Positions 46,616-56,259 of a stretch of 64,000 nucleotides of DNA are shown here, piece after piece. The stretch's first letter is position 1; each line of letters begins with the position of its first letter. Origin of the DNA: Pseudidiomarina mangrovi (GTDB taxonomy: Bacteria; Pseudomonadota; Gammaproteobacteria; Enterobacterales; Alteromonadaceae); the NCBI RefSeq assembly GCF_003999375.1, contig NZ_RJLC01000016.1, positions 124,001 through 188,000 of the forward strand, written 5' to 3'. The notes under the pieces are model-generated. The model did not search any database, had not been told where the DNA came from, and was given only the letters and a program-made list of their open reading frames with translations. Made by a program: the position numbers and the translations under genes.

Positions 46616-47641
46616 TTAAATCGGTTTCCGTTCATAATTTTCGGCGAATACGTCAATGGTTTCTGACGCCTCCACAATAATATCGTCATCAAATTGCGCC
46701 ACGTTAAACAGCGCTTCGCCTTCGTTCGCCACCGGAATTTTGCTAATGCCAATGACAATGCCATTCAGCGGGCTTTTGATCGGGTGCAGCTCTTCGCCGT
46801 GCGGGTTAACAATATGGGCAATGATTTGGCCTTTACTGATGGTATTGCCAAGTTCAATTTTGGGGATCACCAAGCCATCAAACTCGTTGCGGATCCAGGC
46901 GCTGCGCTTAGCCACCACCGATTTCACGTTTTTACGCGAGCGCCGGCCTTTGAGCATTTTCAGCGCTTTCATGACGTTGAGAACGCCAATCACCCCGGCT
47001 TTGATGGCGGTATAGTCAAACCGCAAGGCTTCACCAGCTTCGTACAGAATCAGCGGAATACCCAACTCTGAGGCCAGCCCGCGCAGTGAGCCATCACGTT
47101 CTTTAGAGTGCAAAATAACCGGCGAGCCAAAGGCTTCGGCCATAGCCAGCGCCTCGGCGTTGGTGGTGTCGACGCGCACCTGCGGCAAGTTATCACGGTG
47201 AATAGCGCCGGTGTGCAAGTCAATAATATGGGTGGCGTTTTGCACCAGCGTTTCGTTGAACAACCAAGCTAAACGCGAACCCAAGGCACCGCGTTCCGAG
47301 CCCGGAAAGCAGCGGTTTAAATCACGGCGGTCGGGCAAATAACGGGATTGCTGAATAAAGCCAAACACGTTCACCACCGGCACAATAATCACCGTACCGC
47401 TGAGCTTGAGCGGGTCGACCTCACTCATCAGCCGTCGGCATACTTCCACGCCATTCAGTTCATCGCCGTGAATGGCGGCGCAGACCAGTAGCGTGGGCCC
47501 TGGCTTGACGCCATGTAGCACTTCAGCGTGCAAATCCATGGGGGTATCGTTGTAGAGCCGAGCGGCCGGGATCTTGACGCTATGACGTGAGCCGGGCGCA
47601 ATTTTGCGCCCGCCCAACTGATAAAAACTATGTTTTTTCAT
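46616..47641 (-). CDS. M14-family (succinylglutamate desuccinylase/aspartoacylase-like) hydrolase
   Basis: 341 aa. Zinc-carboxypeptidase-like fold with HGDELNG (His/Glu ligands, about residues 59-65), DLHTG (His ligand) and a C-terminal barrel region (about 255-330). It sits directly after rimK, an association seen in other proteobacteria. Hydrolysis of a gamma-linked Glu product or a related small amide is plausible but unproven. ATG 47641 preferred over a TTG 6 bp upstream. Confidence 0.85.
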   Translation of the reverse strand: MKKHSFYQLGGRKIAPGSRHSVKIPAARLYNDTPMDLHAEVLHGVKPGPTLLVCAAIHGDELNGVEVCRRLMSEVDPLKLSGTVIIVPVVNVFGFIQQSRYLPDRRDLNRCFPGSERGALGSRLAWLFNETLVQNATHIIDLHTGAIHRDNLPQVRVDTTNAEALAMAEAFGSPVILHSKERDGSLRGLASELGIPLILYEAGEALRFDYTAIKAGVIGVLNVMKALKMLKGRRSRKNVKSVVAKRSAWIRNEFDGLVIPKIELGNTISKGQIIAHIVNPHGEELHPIKSPLNGIVIGISKIPVANEGEALFNVAQFDDDIIVEASETIDVFAENYERKPI

Positions 47642-47647
47642 AACCAA

Positions 47648-48553
47648 TTAGCCGCGCCCCTTAGTGCGGGTACGCTGATGTTTGGCATTCTTTTCGATAA
47701 AGGCAATGATTTCGCTGGCGACATCTTTGCCGGTAGCGCCTTCAATGCCTTCAAGCCCCGGCGAGCTGTTCACTTCCATCACCAGAGGGCCATGGTTAGA
47801 GCGCAGAATATCTACACCGGCTACGTTCAAGCCCATGGTTTTAGCCGCCTTCACCGCTGTAGCGCGCTCAGCAGCAGTCAATTTGACCAGGCTTGCGGTA
47901 CCACCACGGTGCAAGTTAGAACGGAACTCACCGGCTTTAGCTTGGCGCTTCATGGCGGCAATCACTTTATCGCCAATCACGAAACAACGGATATCCGCAC
48001 CGCCAGCTTCTTTGATGTATTCCTGCACCATAATGTGCGATTCCAGCCCCATAAAGGCTTCAATAACCGACTCGGCAGCCTGCCGGGTTTCGGCTAATAC
48101 CACCCCGATACCTTGGGTACCCTCAAGCAATTTAATCACCAACGGCGCACCGCCGACCATGTCAATCAGATCGGGAATATCTTGCGGTTGGCTGGCAAAG
48201 CCGGTGGTCGGCAAGCCAATGTTTTTGCGGCTCAGCAACTGCAGCGAGCGCAACTTATCGCGGCTGCGTGAAATGGCTACCGACTCGTTCACCGGGTAAC
48301 TACCAATCATCTCAAATTGCCGCAATACGGCGGTACCGAAGAAGGTGATAGAGGCACCAATACGCGGGATCACGGCATCAAAGTAAGGCAGATCTTTACC
48401 CTTCATGTGCATCGATGATTCGCGCGCATTGATGTTCATGTAGCAGCGCAACGGGTCAATCACATCCACGGTGTGACCGCGTGCTTCAGCGGCTTCGACT
48501 AAGCGCCGGGTGGAATATAGTTTGGCGTTACGTGACAGTATCGCAATTCTCAT
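47648..48553 (-). CDS. rimK: Ribosomal protein S6--L-glutamate ligase RimK
   Basis: 301 aa ATP-grasp ligase that adds glutamates to the C-terminus of ribosomal protein S6. The ATP-grasp core is visible ([48 protein letters not shown]). The ATG overlaps the stop of the upstream retropepsin-like gene (ATGA), so production is coupled. Confidence 0.95.
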   Translation of the reverse strand: MRIAILSRNAKLYSTRRLVEAAEARGHTVDVIDPLRCYMNINARESSMHMKGKDLPYFDAVIPRIGASITFFGTAVLRQFEMIGSYPVNESVAISRSRDKLRSLQLLSRKNIGLPTTGFASQPQDIPDLIDMVGGAPLVIKLLEGTQGIGVVLAETRQAAESVIEAFMGLESHIMVQEYIKEAGGADIRCFVIGDKVIAAMKRQAKAGEFRSNLHRGGTASLVKLTAAERATAVKAAKTMGLNVAGVDILRSNHGPLVMEVNSSPGLEGIEGATGKDVASEIIAFIEKNAKHQRTRTKGRG

Positions 48554-48981
48554 ACGGTCGCTCCTGGTTGACCCAATAAATAGGAAGCATTTGGATTAAC
48601 AATAAAACTGCCGCGCATAGCTTGGCGGCCCAATAACATGCGAAATTTCATGGTATCTCGATTGGTGAGGGTTAACTCGATAGCACGATCGAACTGGCCT
48701 AATTGTAGCCGACTTTTGATCACATAGCGTAGTTCTGTATGTCCACCCGAGTCGGTTACTTCACGTTGGTCATAAATTTTCGCTTCGCAAACATGCTCGC
48801 GATCGCTGTGCTGCTCAGGGTGCAGCCAGATACGCAGCCAGGCTTCACCGTCTTTGTCGAAGGGTTCAAGCCGAAAGGCGTGTAGGCACGAAGTTTTCGC
48901 GCCGGTGTCTACTTTCATTTTCAGCGCTGGAATAGCCAGCTCTGGAAGGGCGCCCCATTCGCGCCAGCCTAGCGTTTGCAT
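48550..48981 (-). CDS. rimB: RimB-like retropepsin-fold protease (DUF785)
   Basis: 143 aa. Starts at the conserved [12 protein letters not shown] segment; catalytic motif [13 protein letters not shown] is of the aspartic retropepsin type. In Pseudomonas the RimB protein acts with RimK in S6 glutamate-tail turnover. ATG 48981 is favoured because it begins the conserved region; a TTG at 49035 would add 18 residues. Overlaps rimK by 4 bp. Confidence 0.85.
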   Translation of the reverse strand: MQTLGWREWGALPELAIPALKMKVDTGAKTSCLHAFRLEPFDKDGEAWLRIWLHPEQHSDREHVCEAKIYDQREVTDSGGHTELRYVIKSRLQLGQFDRAIELTLTNRDTMKFRMLLGRQAMRGSFIVNPNASYLLGQPGATV

Positions 48982-49042
48982 GCGGTGGTCCAGGTGATGA
49001 CAGTCAGTGGCTAGAATAACGCTGCGCAGCGGCAATGGCTAG

Positions 49043-49708
49043 TTATTCAGCGTCAGCACCAGCAAACACCCGCCGCAGCAATGCGCGGGTAAATTCCTTG
49101 CGCAGATAGAAGCCACGCGGCAGGGTTTGAATCAGTTGACCATGACGGCCAATAGCCGGTGTCAGCACCCGGCTGTTAGCGGCTTTCGGGCGTAACTGCA
49201 GCACTTCACCCTGCTGCGCCTGAATGTCCTCCACTTCGCCCAGGGCAATGCGGTCCATGTGTTCCTGCCAATCAGCTTTGAGCTGGGCTTCTTCGCTGGC
49301 ACTGGGTTGCCAAAAAAACGCCGTACCAATGCTGCGTTCCGGCAACGGGATCTCACGGCGGCCATCAATCGGCACCCACAGCACCAACTGCAGCTTGTTG
49401 CGCACGTTGCTGTGCTGCCAACTCAGATTGGCAATGTCGGTCAGTGGCGCGGTGCAGACAAAGGTGGTTTCCAGCGGTTCACCGCGAGCATCCAGCGGAA
49501 TAGTTTTCAGCTCAACGCCAAGCTCGGGAAAATCTTGCAGCTGTTGTGAGCCCGCTTCAGCGCCTAGCGCGGCTTCCAGCAATTGTCCCACCCAGCCTTT
49601 ATTGCGGCGCAAATCGGCCGGTACTTTGAGGCCCTGAGCGGCGGCTACATCAGCAAAACGCTGACCAGCAAGTGCGCTAGCGCGGGCGAATAATTCAGCG
49701 AGTGTCAT
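49043..49708 (-). CDS. mutH: DNA mismatch repair endonuclease MutH
   Basis: 221 aa. Nicks the unmethylated strand at hemimethylated GATC sites after activation by MutS-MutL. Family landmarks include the N-terminal [19 protein letters not shown] (catalytic Glu/Lys motif ExK) and [10 protein letters not shown] near the C-terminus. Presence implies Dam-directed repair in this organism. Divergent from rppH. Confidence 0.95.
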   Translation of the reverse strand: MTLAELFARASALAGQRFADVAAAQGLKVPADLRRNKGWVGQLLEAALGAEAGSQQLQDFPELGVELKTIPLDARGEPLETTFVCTAPLTDIANLSWQHSNVRNKLQLVLWVPIDGRREIPLPERSIGTAFFWQPSASEEAQLKADWQEHMDRIALGEVEDIQAQQGEVLQLRPKAANSRVLTPAIGRHGQLIQTLPRGFYLRKEFTRALLRRVFAGADAE

Positions 49709-49799
49709 GTTGTCGGTGCCTGCTCTGATTTAACCCTTTCAATATGCGCCTGATTATGGAAAAATCGAAGCCAGAAGTCGAATTTATGAGGATGCCCGC

Positions 49800-50336
49800 G
49801 TGATAGACGCAGAAGGATTCCGAGCCAACGTCGGAATCATCATCTGTAACGAGCAGGGACAAGTCTTTTGGGCGCGTCGAATAGGGCAACATAGCTGGCA
49901 GTTTCCACAAGGTGGCATTGATGACGGCGAAACCGCTGAACAGGCAATGTACCGGGAACTCTACGAAGAAGTCGGATTAAAACCGGATCAAGTCGAAATT
50001 GTGTACACCAGTCGCAACTGGTTCCGTTATCGCTTACCGAAGCGGCTTGTTCGTCGCGAACAACGACCGACCTGTATTGGTCAGAAACAAAAATGGTTTT
50101 TGCTGCGACTCACATGCAAGGAGCAGGATGTGAACGTGCTCAACTCAAAGCACCCGGAGTTTGATGACTGGCGGTGGGTCAGTTATTGGTATCCGGTGCG
50201 GCAAGTTGTGGCGTTCAAACGGGATGTCTACCGCCGCGTGATGAAAGAGTTTGCGCCGTTAGTGATGCCCCCCTACAGCGCCCCAAGCGCGCCAAAACAG
50301 GTGAAAAAGCAGCGCCCGCAACGACGGAGACGCTGA
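49800..50336 (+). CDS. rppH: RNA 5'-pyrophosphohydrolase RppH
   Basis: 178 aa Nudix hydrolase that converts 5'-triphosphate mRNA ends to monophosphate, triggering RNase E decay. Nudix box [20 protein letters not shown] present. Starts at GTG 49800 ([12 protein letters not shown], family-typical). The basic C-terminal tail is Lys/Arg-rich. First gene of rppH-ptsP-TSUP-lgt-thyA; ptsP starts 1 bp after its stop. Confidence 0.96.
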   Translation: MIDAEGFRANVGIIICNEQGQVFWARRIGQHSWQFPQGGIDDGETAEQAMYRELYEEVGLKPDQVEIVYTSRNWFRYRLPKRLVRREQRPTCIGQKQKWFLLRLTCKEQDVNVLNSKHPEFDDWRWVSYWYPVRQVVAFKRDVYRRVMKEFAPLVMPPYSAPSAPKQVKKQRPQRRRR

Positions 50337-50337
50337 C

Positions 50338-52611
50338 ATGCTGCGAGTACTGCAACGCATTGTCGAAGCCGTGAATCAAGCGCCAGATTTTGAGCTGGCG
50401 CTGCAGACCATGGTGCGCCAAGTAAAAAGCGCCTTAGCAACCGACTGTTGCAGTGTTTACCTCGCCGACCACAGCCAGCAACGCTTTGAATTAGCTGCCA
50501 CCGACGGCCTTGAAATTACCAATGAAAACCCGGTGCATATTCGCTTTGGCGAAGGTGTGGTTGGCCTCGCCGCCCAGCGCGAAGAACCGCTGAACTTTGC
50601 CAACGCGGTAGAACACCCTAATTTTATTCACTTACCCAACGTCAAAGAAGATGGCTTTATTGCCATGCTCGCCGCTCCGGTGATTCATCGCCGCCGGGTG
50701 ATGGGGGTGTTGACGGTGCAGCAAGCGCAAGCGCGCGCCTTTACCCGCGATGAAGAAGCTTTTGTGGTGACCTTAGCGGCACAGCTAGCGGTGGTGATTG
50801 CCCATGCAGAAAGCCGCGGCTTGCTAAAACGCCAAGCGCAAACCCCGTGGCTACGCAACATTCGCGGCATTCCCGCCTCGCCCGGGGTGGCTATTGGTGC
50901 TGCCTATGTGATGAAACCGCGCGCGCGGTTGAGTGATATCAGCCCGAAACGTAGCGACATGCCCGAGCATGAAATTCGTGCCTTTCGCGCGGCCGTAGCC
51001 CGCACACGGCAAGAATTGCACGACCTCAGCGCACGCATGAAAGGGCAGGTAGCGGATGAAAGCTTAGCAATTTTTGATGTGTACCACGCCATGCTCGACT
51101 CCAACAGTTTGGGGCAGCAGGTTGAGGCCACTATCAACGAGGGCTGGCGGGCACAAACCGCGGTGAAAAAAGTGGTCGAAAGCCTCGTCGATCAGTTTGA
51201 AAACCTCGACGATGACTATATTCGCGAGCGCGCTTCCGATGTGCGCGACCTTGGCCAACGCATATTATCGCACCTGCAAGAGCGCGAACGCCGTCATCAT
51301 CAAACCCCCGAACAATGTGTACTGGTGGCCGAAGAAGTCACCGCGGCCATGCTCGCAGAGCTACCGGTCGCCGATATCGTGGCGATGATATCGCTGCGTG
51401 GCTCAGCCAGTTCCCACGCCGCCATTATGGCGCGCAGCATGGGCATTCCGGCGGTGTTGGGGCTCGATGACCTCGATCTCGATGACATTGCTGGGCAAAA
51501 CCTGATTGTTGATGGCTACAACGGCGATGTGTTTATTAACCCGCCGCTGCAGGTCGAGCAAGAATATCGCACCTTGGCCGAAGAAGAAGCGGAGTTACAA
51601 AGCAAAGTGCGTTCGGCACGCGGGCTGCCGATTGAAACCCAAGACGGCGTTAAAGTTAGTTTGCAGCTCAACGTGGGCTTACAAACCGAGCGTGATTGGT
51701 TGGCCGAGCTAAAAGTAGATGGCGTGGGCCTGTACCGTACTGAAATTCCCTTCATGATGCGCGAGCGGCTGCCCACTGAAATTGAGCAAGTGGAATTGTA
51801 CAGCCAGGTGCTGGAGCAGTTTAAAGACGGCACAGTGGTGATGCGCACCCTAGATGTTGGCGGTGATAAACCGCTACCGTACCTGCCGATGCAAGAAGAA
51901 AACCCATTTTTGGGCTGGCGCGGCATTCGTATGACCCTCGATCACCCAGAAATTTTCTTAGTGCAAATTCGCGCCATGCTGCGGGCCTCGGTCAAGCACA
52001 ATAATTTACGTATTTTACTACCGATGATCACCAGCGCCGAAGAAGTGGACGAGTCAGTACGCTTGATTCGTCAGGCCTATCATGAAGTGGCCGAAGAGTT
52101 TGCCTGCGCTGCCGATGAGCACCTTTATGAGCCGCAAATCGGCGTGATGATTGAAGTGCCGGCGATGATTTATCAGCTCCATACAGTGGCCGATAAAGTC
52201 GATTTCTTCTCGGTCGGAAGTAACGATTTAACCCAGTATATGCTGGCGGTTGACCGTAACAACCAGCGCGTGGCGAGCCTTTACGATGCTTTTCACCCAG
52301 CGGTATTGCATGCCTTGCAGCAAATTGCCCTGCGCTGCCAAGAGTTGAACAAGCCGGTGTCGGTGTGTGGCGAACTGGCGGGCGAGCCGGGCGGGGCGTT
52401 ATTGCTGATCGCTATGGGCTATCGCGTGCTGAGTATGAATAGCTATAGTATTGACCGCATTCGCTGGATCATTCGTCACAGTCGCGCTGATTTACTCGAT
52501 GAGCTGCTGCGCCAAGCCCTGGCTGCGCGTTCACCGCAAGAGGTGCGGCAGGTGGTGACCTTGGCGCTGGAAACAGCAGGCTTGGGCGGCTTTGTCCGCG
52601 CCGGAGGTTAA
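50338..52611 (+). CDS. ptsP: PTS(Ntr) phosphoenolpyruvate-protein phosphotransferase
   Basis: 757 aa. N-terminal GAF domain (about 15-160) fused to enzyme I. Phospho-His lies in SASSHAAIMARS, PEP-binding regions include LDVGGDKPLPY and the C-terminal SVCGELAGEPGGA. Starts the nitrogen-PTS relay (PtsP to NPr to PtsN), a regulatory rather than sugar-uptake chain. Conserved position after rppH. Confidence 0.96.
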   Translation: MLRVLQRIVEAVNQAPDFELALQTMVRQVKSALATDCCSVYLADHSQQRFELAATDGLEITNENPVHIRFGEGVVGLAAQREEPLNFANAVEHPNFIHLPNVKEDGFIAMLAAPVIHRRRVMGVLTVQQAQARAFTRDEEAFVVTLAAQLAVVIAHAESRGLLKRQAQTPWLRNIRGIPASPGVAIGAAYVMKPRARLSDISPKRSDMPEHEIRAFRAAVARTRQELHDLSARMKGQVADESLAIFDVYHAMLDSNSLGQQVEATINEGWRAQTAVKKVVESLVDQFENLDDDYIRERASDVRDLGQRILSHLQERERRHHQTPEQCVLVAEEVTAAMLAELPVADIVAMISLRGSASSHAAIMARSMGIPAVLGLDDLDLDDIAGQNLIVDGYNGDVFINPPLQVEQEYRTLAEEEAELQSKVRSARGLPIETQDGVKVSLQLNVGLQTERDWLAELKVDGVGLYRTEIPFMMRERLPTEIEQVELYSQVLEQFKDGTVVMRTLDVGGDKPLPYLPMQEENPFLGWRGIRMTLDHPEIFLVQIRAMLRASVKHNNLRILLPMITSAEEVDESVRLIRQAYHEVAEEFACAADEHLYEPQIGVMIEVPAMIYQLHTVADKVDFFSVGSNDLTQYMLAVDRNNQRVASLYDAFHPAVLHALQQIALRCQELNKPVSVCGELAGEPGGALLLIAMGYRVLSMNSYSIDRIRWIIRHSRADLLDELLRQALAARSPQEVRQVVTLALETAGLGGFVRAGG

Positions 52612-53403
52612 GTGGCATTACTCGGCTGGTTACTGTGTGTACTCGGAGGCGCCATAGCTGGCACCCTAGCCGGTATGCTGGGGATTGGTGGTGGCCTAAT
52701 CATTGTGCCATTGCTGATTTTCCTGTTGCCATTGTTGGGTGTAGCGCCTGATTTAGTGATTAAAATGGCGGTTGCCACGAGCTTAGCTACTATCGTCATG
52801 ACCACCTTTAGTTCGGCGCGCTCGCACTATAATCATGGCCAGGTCAGTTGGTTTTGGGTACGCCGTATTGCCCCCGGGCTGATGCTTGGCGCGGCACTTG
52901 GCGCCTGGCTCGCAACCCTAATCAGCGCCGCTTGGCTGCAACGTATTTTTGCTGTGGTGCTGTTGATACTGTCAGTGCGTATGTTAGTTCCACAACGCAG
53001 CGGCGAACCCATTACGGATGTGTCTAAGCGGCTGATGTTTGCCATTACCACCGCCATGGGTTCGCTATCTGGTATGGTCGGCATTGGTGGCGGCTCTATG
53101 ACGGTGCCGTTGTTACAACGTTTACGCGTGCCGATTCGCCAAGCTATCGCGGTATCGGCGGTGGGCAGCTTGAGTATTGGCATCAGTGCGGTATTAGCCT
53201 TTATGGTGTTGGGCCAGCAATTAGAGGATAACGCCGGCTTGACCGGCTACGTGCATTTGCAGGCGTGGCTGATTATTTCTCTCACCTCCATGGCCTGCGC
53301 GCCACTGGGGGTGCGGCTCACGCAAAAAATTCCAGTGCGGCGCTTACAGCAAGGCTTTGCGGTATTCTTAGCGCTGGTATCATTGAATATTTTTATAGGA
53401 TAA
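52612..53403 (+). CDS. TSUP (TauE/SafE) family membrane transporter
   Basis: 263 aa with about eight helices in two homologous halves, each carrying a GIGGG motif (MLGIGGGLIIVP and MVGIGGGSMTVP). Family members export sulfite, sulfoacetate or related anions; substrate not readable. The start is GTG 52612 immediately after the ptsP stop, and lgt begins 3 bp after its end, so it is embedded in the operon. Confidence 0.87.
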   Translation: MALLGWLLCVLGGAIAGTLAGMLGIGGGLIIVPLLIFLLPLLGVAPDLVIKMAVATSLATIVMTTFSSARSHYNHGQVSWFWVRRIAPGLMLGAALGAWLATLISAAWLQRIFAVVLLILSVRMLVPQRSGEPITDVSKRLMFAITTAMGSLSGMVGIGGGSMTVPLLQRLRVPIRQAIAVSAVGSLSIGISAVLAFMVLGQQLEDNAGLTGYVHLQAWLIISLTSMACAPLGVRLTQKIPVRRLQQGFAVFLALVSLNIFIG

Positions 53404-53406
53404 CCC

Positions 53407-54225
53407 ATGCAAGCAAGCTATCTGAGCTTTCCTGATATCAACCCTATTATTGTGCAACTCGGGCCTGTGGCACTGCGTTGGTATGGCCTGATGTACCTGT
53501 TGGGCTTTTTGTTCGCCTGGTGGTGGGGCAATCGGCAATGCGAAAAATTGCAGTACAGTGCTGTGGGCTGGAGCAAAGAGCGCTTCAGCGATGTACTGTT
53601 TTATAGCTTTGTTGGGGTGATCATTGGTGGCCGCTTGGGCTACGTGTTGTTTTATCAGTTTGACCGCTTCCTGGTCGATCCCGGCTATCTGTTTAGCATC
53701 AGCCAAGGCGGCATGTCGTTTCACGGCGGTTTTTTAGGGGTGGTCACAGTACTGGCAATTTTTGCCCGTAAAATGCAGCTCTCGCTGTTACAAGTCGGCG
53801 ATTTTATTGCACCATTAGCACCCATTGGCCTCGGTTTGGGGCGTATTGGTAACTTTATTAACGGCGAACTGTGGGGCCGACAAACCGACGTTCCGTGGGC
53901 GATGATTTTTCCAACCGGCGGCGATGTAGCGCGGCATCCGTCACAGTTGTATCAAGCCGGCCTTGAAGGTTTGGCGCTGTTTCTGTTGTTAGCTTGGTAT
54001 AGCCGCAAACCGCGGGCAACCGGGCGTATCGGTGCGTTGTTCTTGATTGGCTATGGCTGCGCCCGGTTTGTGGTGGAATTCTTCCGTGAACCTGATCGCC
54101 AACTCGGCTATTTGACCTTTGGCATGACCATGGGGCAGTGGCTGAGTGCACCAATGATCCTCGCCGGTATTGCCTTGTGGCTGTATGCCCCGAGGTTGGC
54201 GATTAATAACGTTGCTGTGAAATAA
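53407..54225 (+). CDS. lgt: Prolipoprotein diacylglyceryl transferase
   Basis: 272 aa inner-membrane enzyme, about seven helices, first step of lipoprotein maturation: moves diacylglycerol from phosphatidylglycerol to the lipobox Cys. Signature GRIGNFINGELWGR and catalytic-region HGGFLGV present. Would act on the lipoproteins at 18127 and 24561. Confidence 0.96.
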   Translation: MQASYLSFPDINPIIVQLGPVALRWYGLMYLLGFLFAWWWGNRQCEKLQYSAVGWSKERFSDVLFYSFVGVIIGGRLGYVLFYQFDRFLVDPGYLFSISQGGMSFHGGFLGVVTVLAIFARKMQLSLLQVGDFIAPLAPIGLGLGRIGNFINGELWGRQTDVPWAMIFPTGGDVARHPSQLYQAGLEGLALFLLLAWYSRKPRATGRIGALFLIGYGCARFVVEFFREPDRQLGYLTFGMTMGQWLSAPMILAGIALWLYAPRLAINNVAVK

Positions 54226-54237
54226 AGGAGTGCGCTG

Positions 54238-55089
54238 ATGAAACCTTATTTAGCCTTGTGCCAACGCATTATTGATGAAGGCGTATGGGTGGCCAATGAG
54301 CGCACCGGCAAGCGTTGTTTGACGGTGATCAATGCCGATTTAGAGTATCGTGTTGATCGCAACGAATTTCCGCTCATCACCACCCGCAAAAGCTACTGGA
54401 AAGCCGCCATTGCCGAGCTGTTGGGCTATATTCGTGGCTACTCCAATGCCGCCGATTTCCGCGCCTTAGGCACCCCCACCTGGGATGCCAACGCCAACCT
54501 CAATGAAGCTTGGCTGGCTAATCCTGCGCGCCGTGGTGACGATGACATGGGCCGCGTTTACGGCGTGCAAGGGCGCAGCTGGCAACGACCCGATGGTAGC
54601 CATCTGGATCAATTCCGCAAAGTGGTGGATAACCTTAGTCGAGGGCTGGATGATCGCGGTGAAATCGTCACCTTTTATAACCCCGGCGAGTTTCATCTGG
54701 GCTGCTTGCGGCCGTGCATGCACACCCATAATTTCTCGCTGCTGGGCGATACCCTGTATCTGACCAGCTATCAGCGTTCGTGCGATGTGCCACTGGGGCT
54801 TAACTTCAACCAAATTCAGGTGTTTACCTTGCTCGCGCTGATGGCGCAAATCACCGGTCATAAGCCCGGCGTGGCCTATCACAAAATCGTCAACGCCCAT
54901 ATCTACGAAGATCAACTTGAACTGATGCGTGACGTCCAGCTAAAGCGCGAGCCATTCCCATCACCCACGCTTGAGATCAACCCCGACATCAAGTCGCTGG
55001 AGGATCTAGAAACCTGGGTGACTATGGCGGATTTCAAAGTACATGGCTATCAGCATCACGATGCCATTGCGTATCCGTTTAGTGTTTAA
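54238..55089 (+). CDS. thyA: Thymidylate synthase
   Basis: 283 aa, about 20 longer than E. coli ThyA, with an insertion around residues 80-115. Converts dUMP to dTMP with methylene-tetrahydrofolate. Nucleophile C160 lies in LRPCMHTH; the downstream [15 protein letters not shown] segment is diagnostic. AAAGGAG precedes the ATG. Last gene of the rppH operon, followed by a strong terminator. Confidence 0.95.
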   Translation: MKPYLALCQRIIDEGVWVANERTGKRCLTVINADLEYRVDRNEFPLITTRKSYWKAAIAELLGYIRGYSNAADFRALGTPTWDANANLNEAWLANPARRGDDDMGRVYGVQGRSWQRPDGSHLDQFRKVVDNLSRGLDDRGEIVTFYNPGEFHLGCLRPCMHTHNFSLLGDTLYLTSYQRSCDVPLGLNFNQIQVFTLLALMAQITGHKPGVAYHKIVNAHIYEDQLELMRDVQLKREPFPSPTLEINPDIKSLEDLETWVTMADFKVHGYQHHDAIAYPFSV

Positions 55090-55109
55090 AGACTAGTGTT
55101 TACTTTATT

Positions 55110-55139
55110 GAGTCTACTTAAAAGTAGACTCTTTTTATT
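55110..55139 (+). terminator. Rho-independent terminator after thyA
   Basis: A perfect 10-bp stem (55110-55119 with 55122-55131) followed at once by a T-tract. It isolates the downstream HTH/Fic pair from the thyA operon. Confidence 0.85.
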
Positions 55140-55149
55140 TTATGGTCTA

Positions 55150-55190
55150 TATATATAAAGACTTTATATGTTTAATTGTCTTTGTATATA
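55150..55190 (+). repeat. 13-bp inverted repeat, candidate operator of the HTH/Fic pair
   Basis: TATATATAAAGAC (55150-55162) and GTCTTTGTATATA (55178-55190) form an inverted repeat with 12 of 13 matches and a 15-bp spacer. It ends 15 bp before the HTH gene start, in very AT-rich sequence. HTH antitoxin-like proteins commonly autorepress through such sites. Confidence 0.5.
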
Positions 55191-55205
55191 TGGATTAATT
55201 GTATT

Positions 55206-55688
55206 ATGCCCATCAAAAACACCATCCAACATCAGTTGCGGCGCCAAGTAAATGAGGCGGTCGCCAGCGTTTCTCGCCATCCAGTGCCGCCATTAGGTTG
55301 GTTGGCGACGGTGCGCAAGGCCTTAGGTATTTCCGGCCAAGTTGCAATGAAGCGCGCGAATATTAGCAAAGCCGAGCTATACCGAATTGAGAAGGCGGAA
55401 CGCGAAGGTAGTCTCACTCTAAAAACATTACGGTCAATAGCTCACGCTCTCGGCTGCGAGCTGCATTACGCTGTACTCCCGCAGCATGGTGTGACTGTTG
55501 AACAAGCGTTATATCAGCAGGCACGGCAGCAAGCGCAAGCAATTCTTGCTATAACCGATACTCACATGAAACTCGAAAATCAGGCGACCTCGGTGCAAGA
55601 AATTGAACGGCAAGTGGAAGAATTGACGCAACAACTTATGGCTGAGTTACCAGCTTGGCTGTGGGAACCTGTTCGTGATCATTCATGA
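55206..55688 (+). CDS. Mobile mystery protein A (HTH protein paired with Fic)
   Basis: 160 aa. N-terminal basic region, an XRE-type HTH (about 35-85: ISKAELYRIEKAEREGSLTLKTL in overlapping parts, LRSIAHALGCELHYAVLP) and a Gln-rich helical C-terminus (about 100-150). It matches the family called mobile mystery protein A, always upstream of a Fic partner. Likely a DNA-binding regulator or antitoxin. ATG 55206 chosen. Overlaps the Fic gene by 14 bp. Confidence 0.82.
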   Translation: MPIKNTIQHQLRRQVNEAVASVSRHPVPPLGWLATVRKALGISGQVAMKRANISKAELYRIEKAEREGSLTLKTLRSIAHALGCELHYAVLPQHGVTVEQALYQQARQQAQAILAITDTHMKLENQATSVQEIERQVEELTQQLMAELPAWLWEPVRDHS

Positions 55689-56259
55689 ACTTGAAGGTGC
55701 GACCCCGTTAGACCCGAATGAGCTGGCAGGGCTTAAACTCAAGCATGTGGGTACGCGCCGAGAACTTGATGAAGTTGAGCAGGCTAATATCATTGCTGGG
55801 CTGCTTTGGTTGCGTGCTCAGCGCGTAAAAGCCATAGCAGACATGACCTTTGTGTTGTTATTACATAAGAAACTGTTCGGTGAGGTGTGGAATTGGGCGG
55901 GAAGCTTTCGCAAAACAGAGAAAAATATCGGTGTTGACCCGCTGCAGATTTCTCAGCAATTGCGCAATTTGTTAGATGACGCCGTTGCCTGGCACCGCTA
56001 TGAAACCTATCCACCACGTCAAGCTTTATTGCGGCTTCATCACGGTATTGTCAAAATTCACCCTTTCGCTAACGGCAACGGCCGGTTTGCCCGTATCTAT
56101 ACCGACTTAGTTGCTGATAAACTATATGACATTGCGCCCATTCAATGGGGAAATGCTGATTTGCAGCGTACCTCAATAATTCGTAGCGCTTATATTGCGG
56201 CGCTCCGAGCTGCCGATGGCAACGACTTTTCACCTTTATTTGAGTTATTCGACGCATGA
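55675..56259 (+). CDS. Mobile mystery protein B (Fic-domain protein)
   Basis: 194 aa Fic domain with a complete active loop HPFANGNGRFAR (H129-R140), predicting AMP-transfer or related nucleotidylation of a protein target. It starts at GTG 55675 inside the HTH gene, so the pair is translationally coupled. Its stop overlaps the tcdA start by ATGA, an unusual join between an accessory toxin-like gene and a housekeeping gene. The protein target is unknown. Confidence 0.83.
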   Translation: MIIHELEGATPLDPNELAGLKLKHVGTRRELDEVEQANIIAGLLWLRAQRVKAIADMTFVLLLHKKLFGEVWNWAGSFRKTEKNIGVDPLQISQQLRNLLDDAVAWHRYETYPPRQALLRLHHGIVKIHPFANGNGRFARIYTDLVADKLYDIAPIQWGNADLQRTSIIRSAYIAALRAADGNDFSPLFELFDA

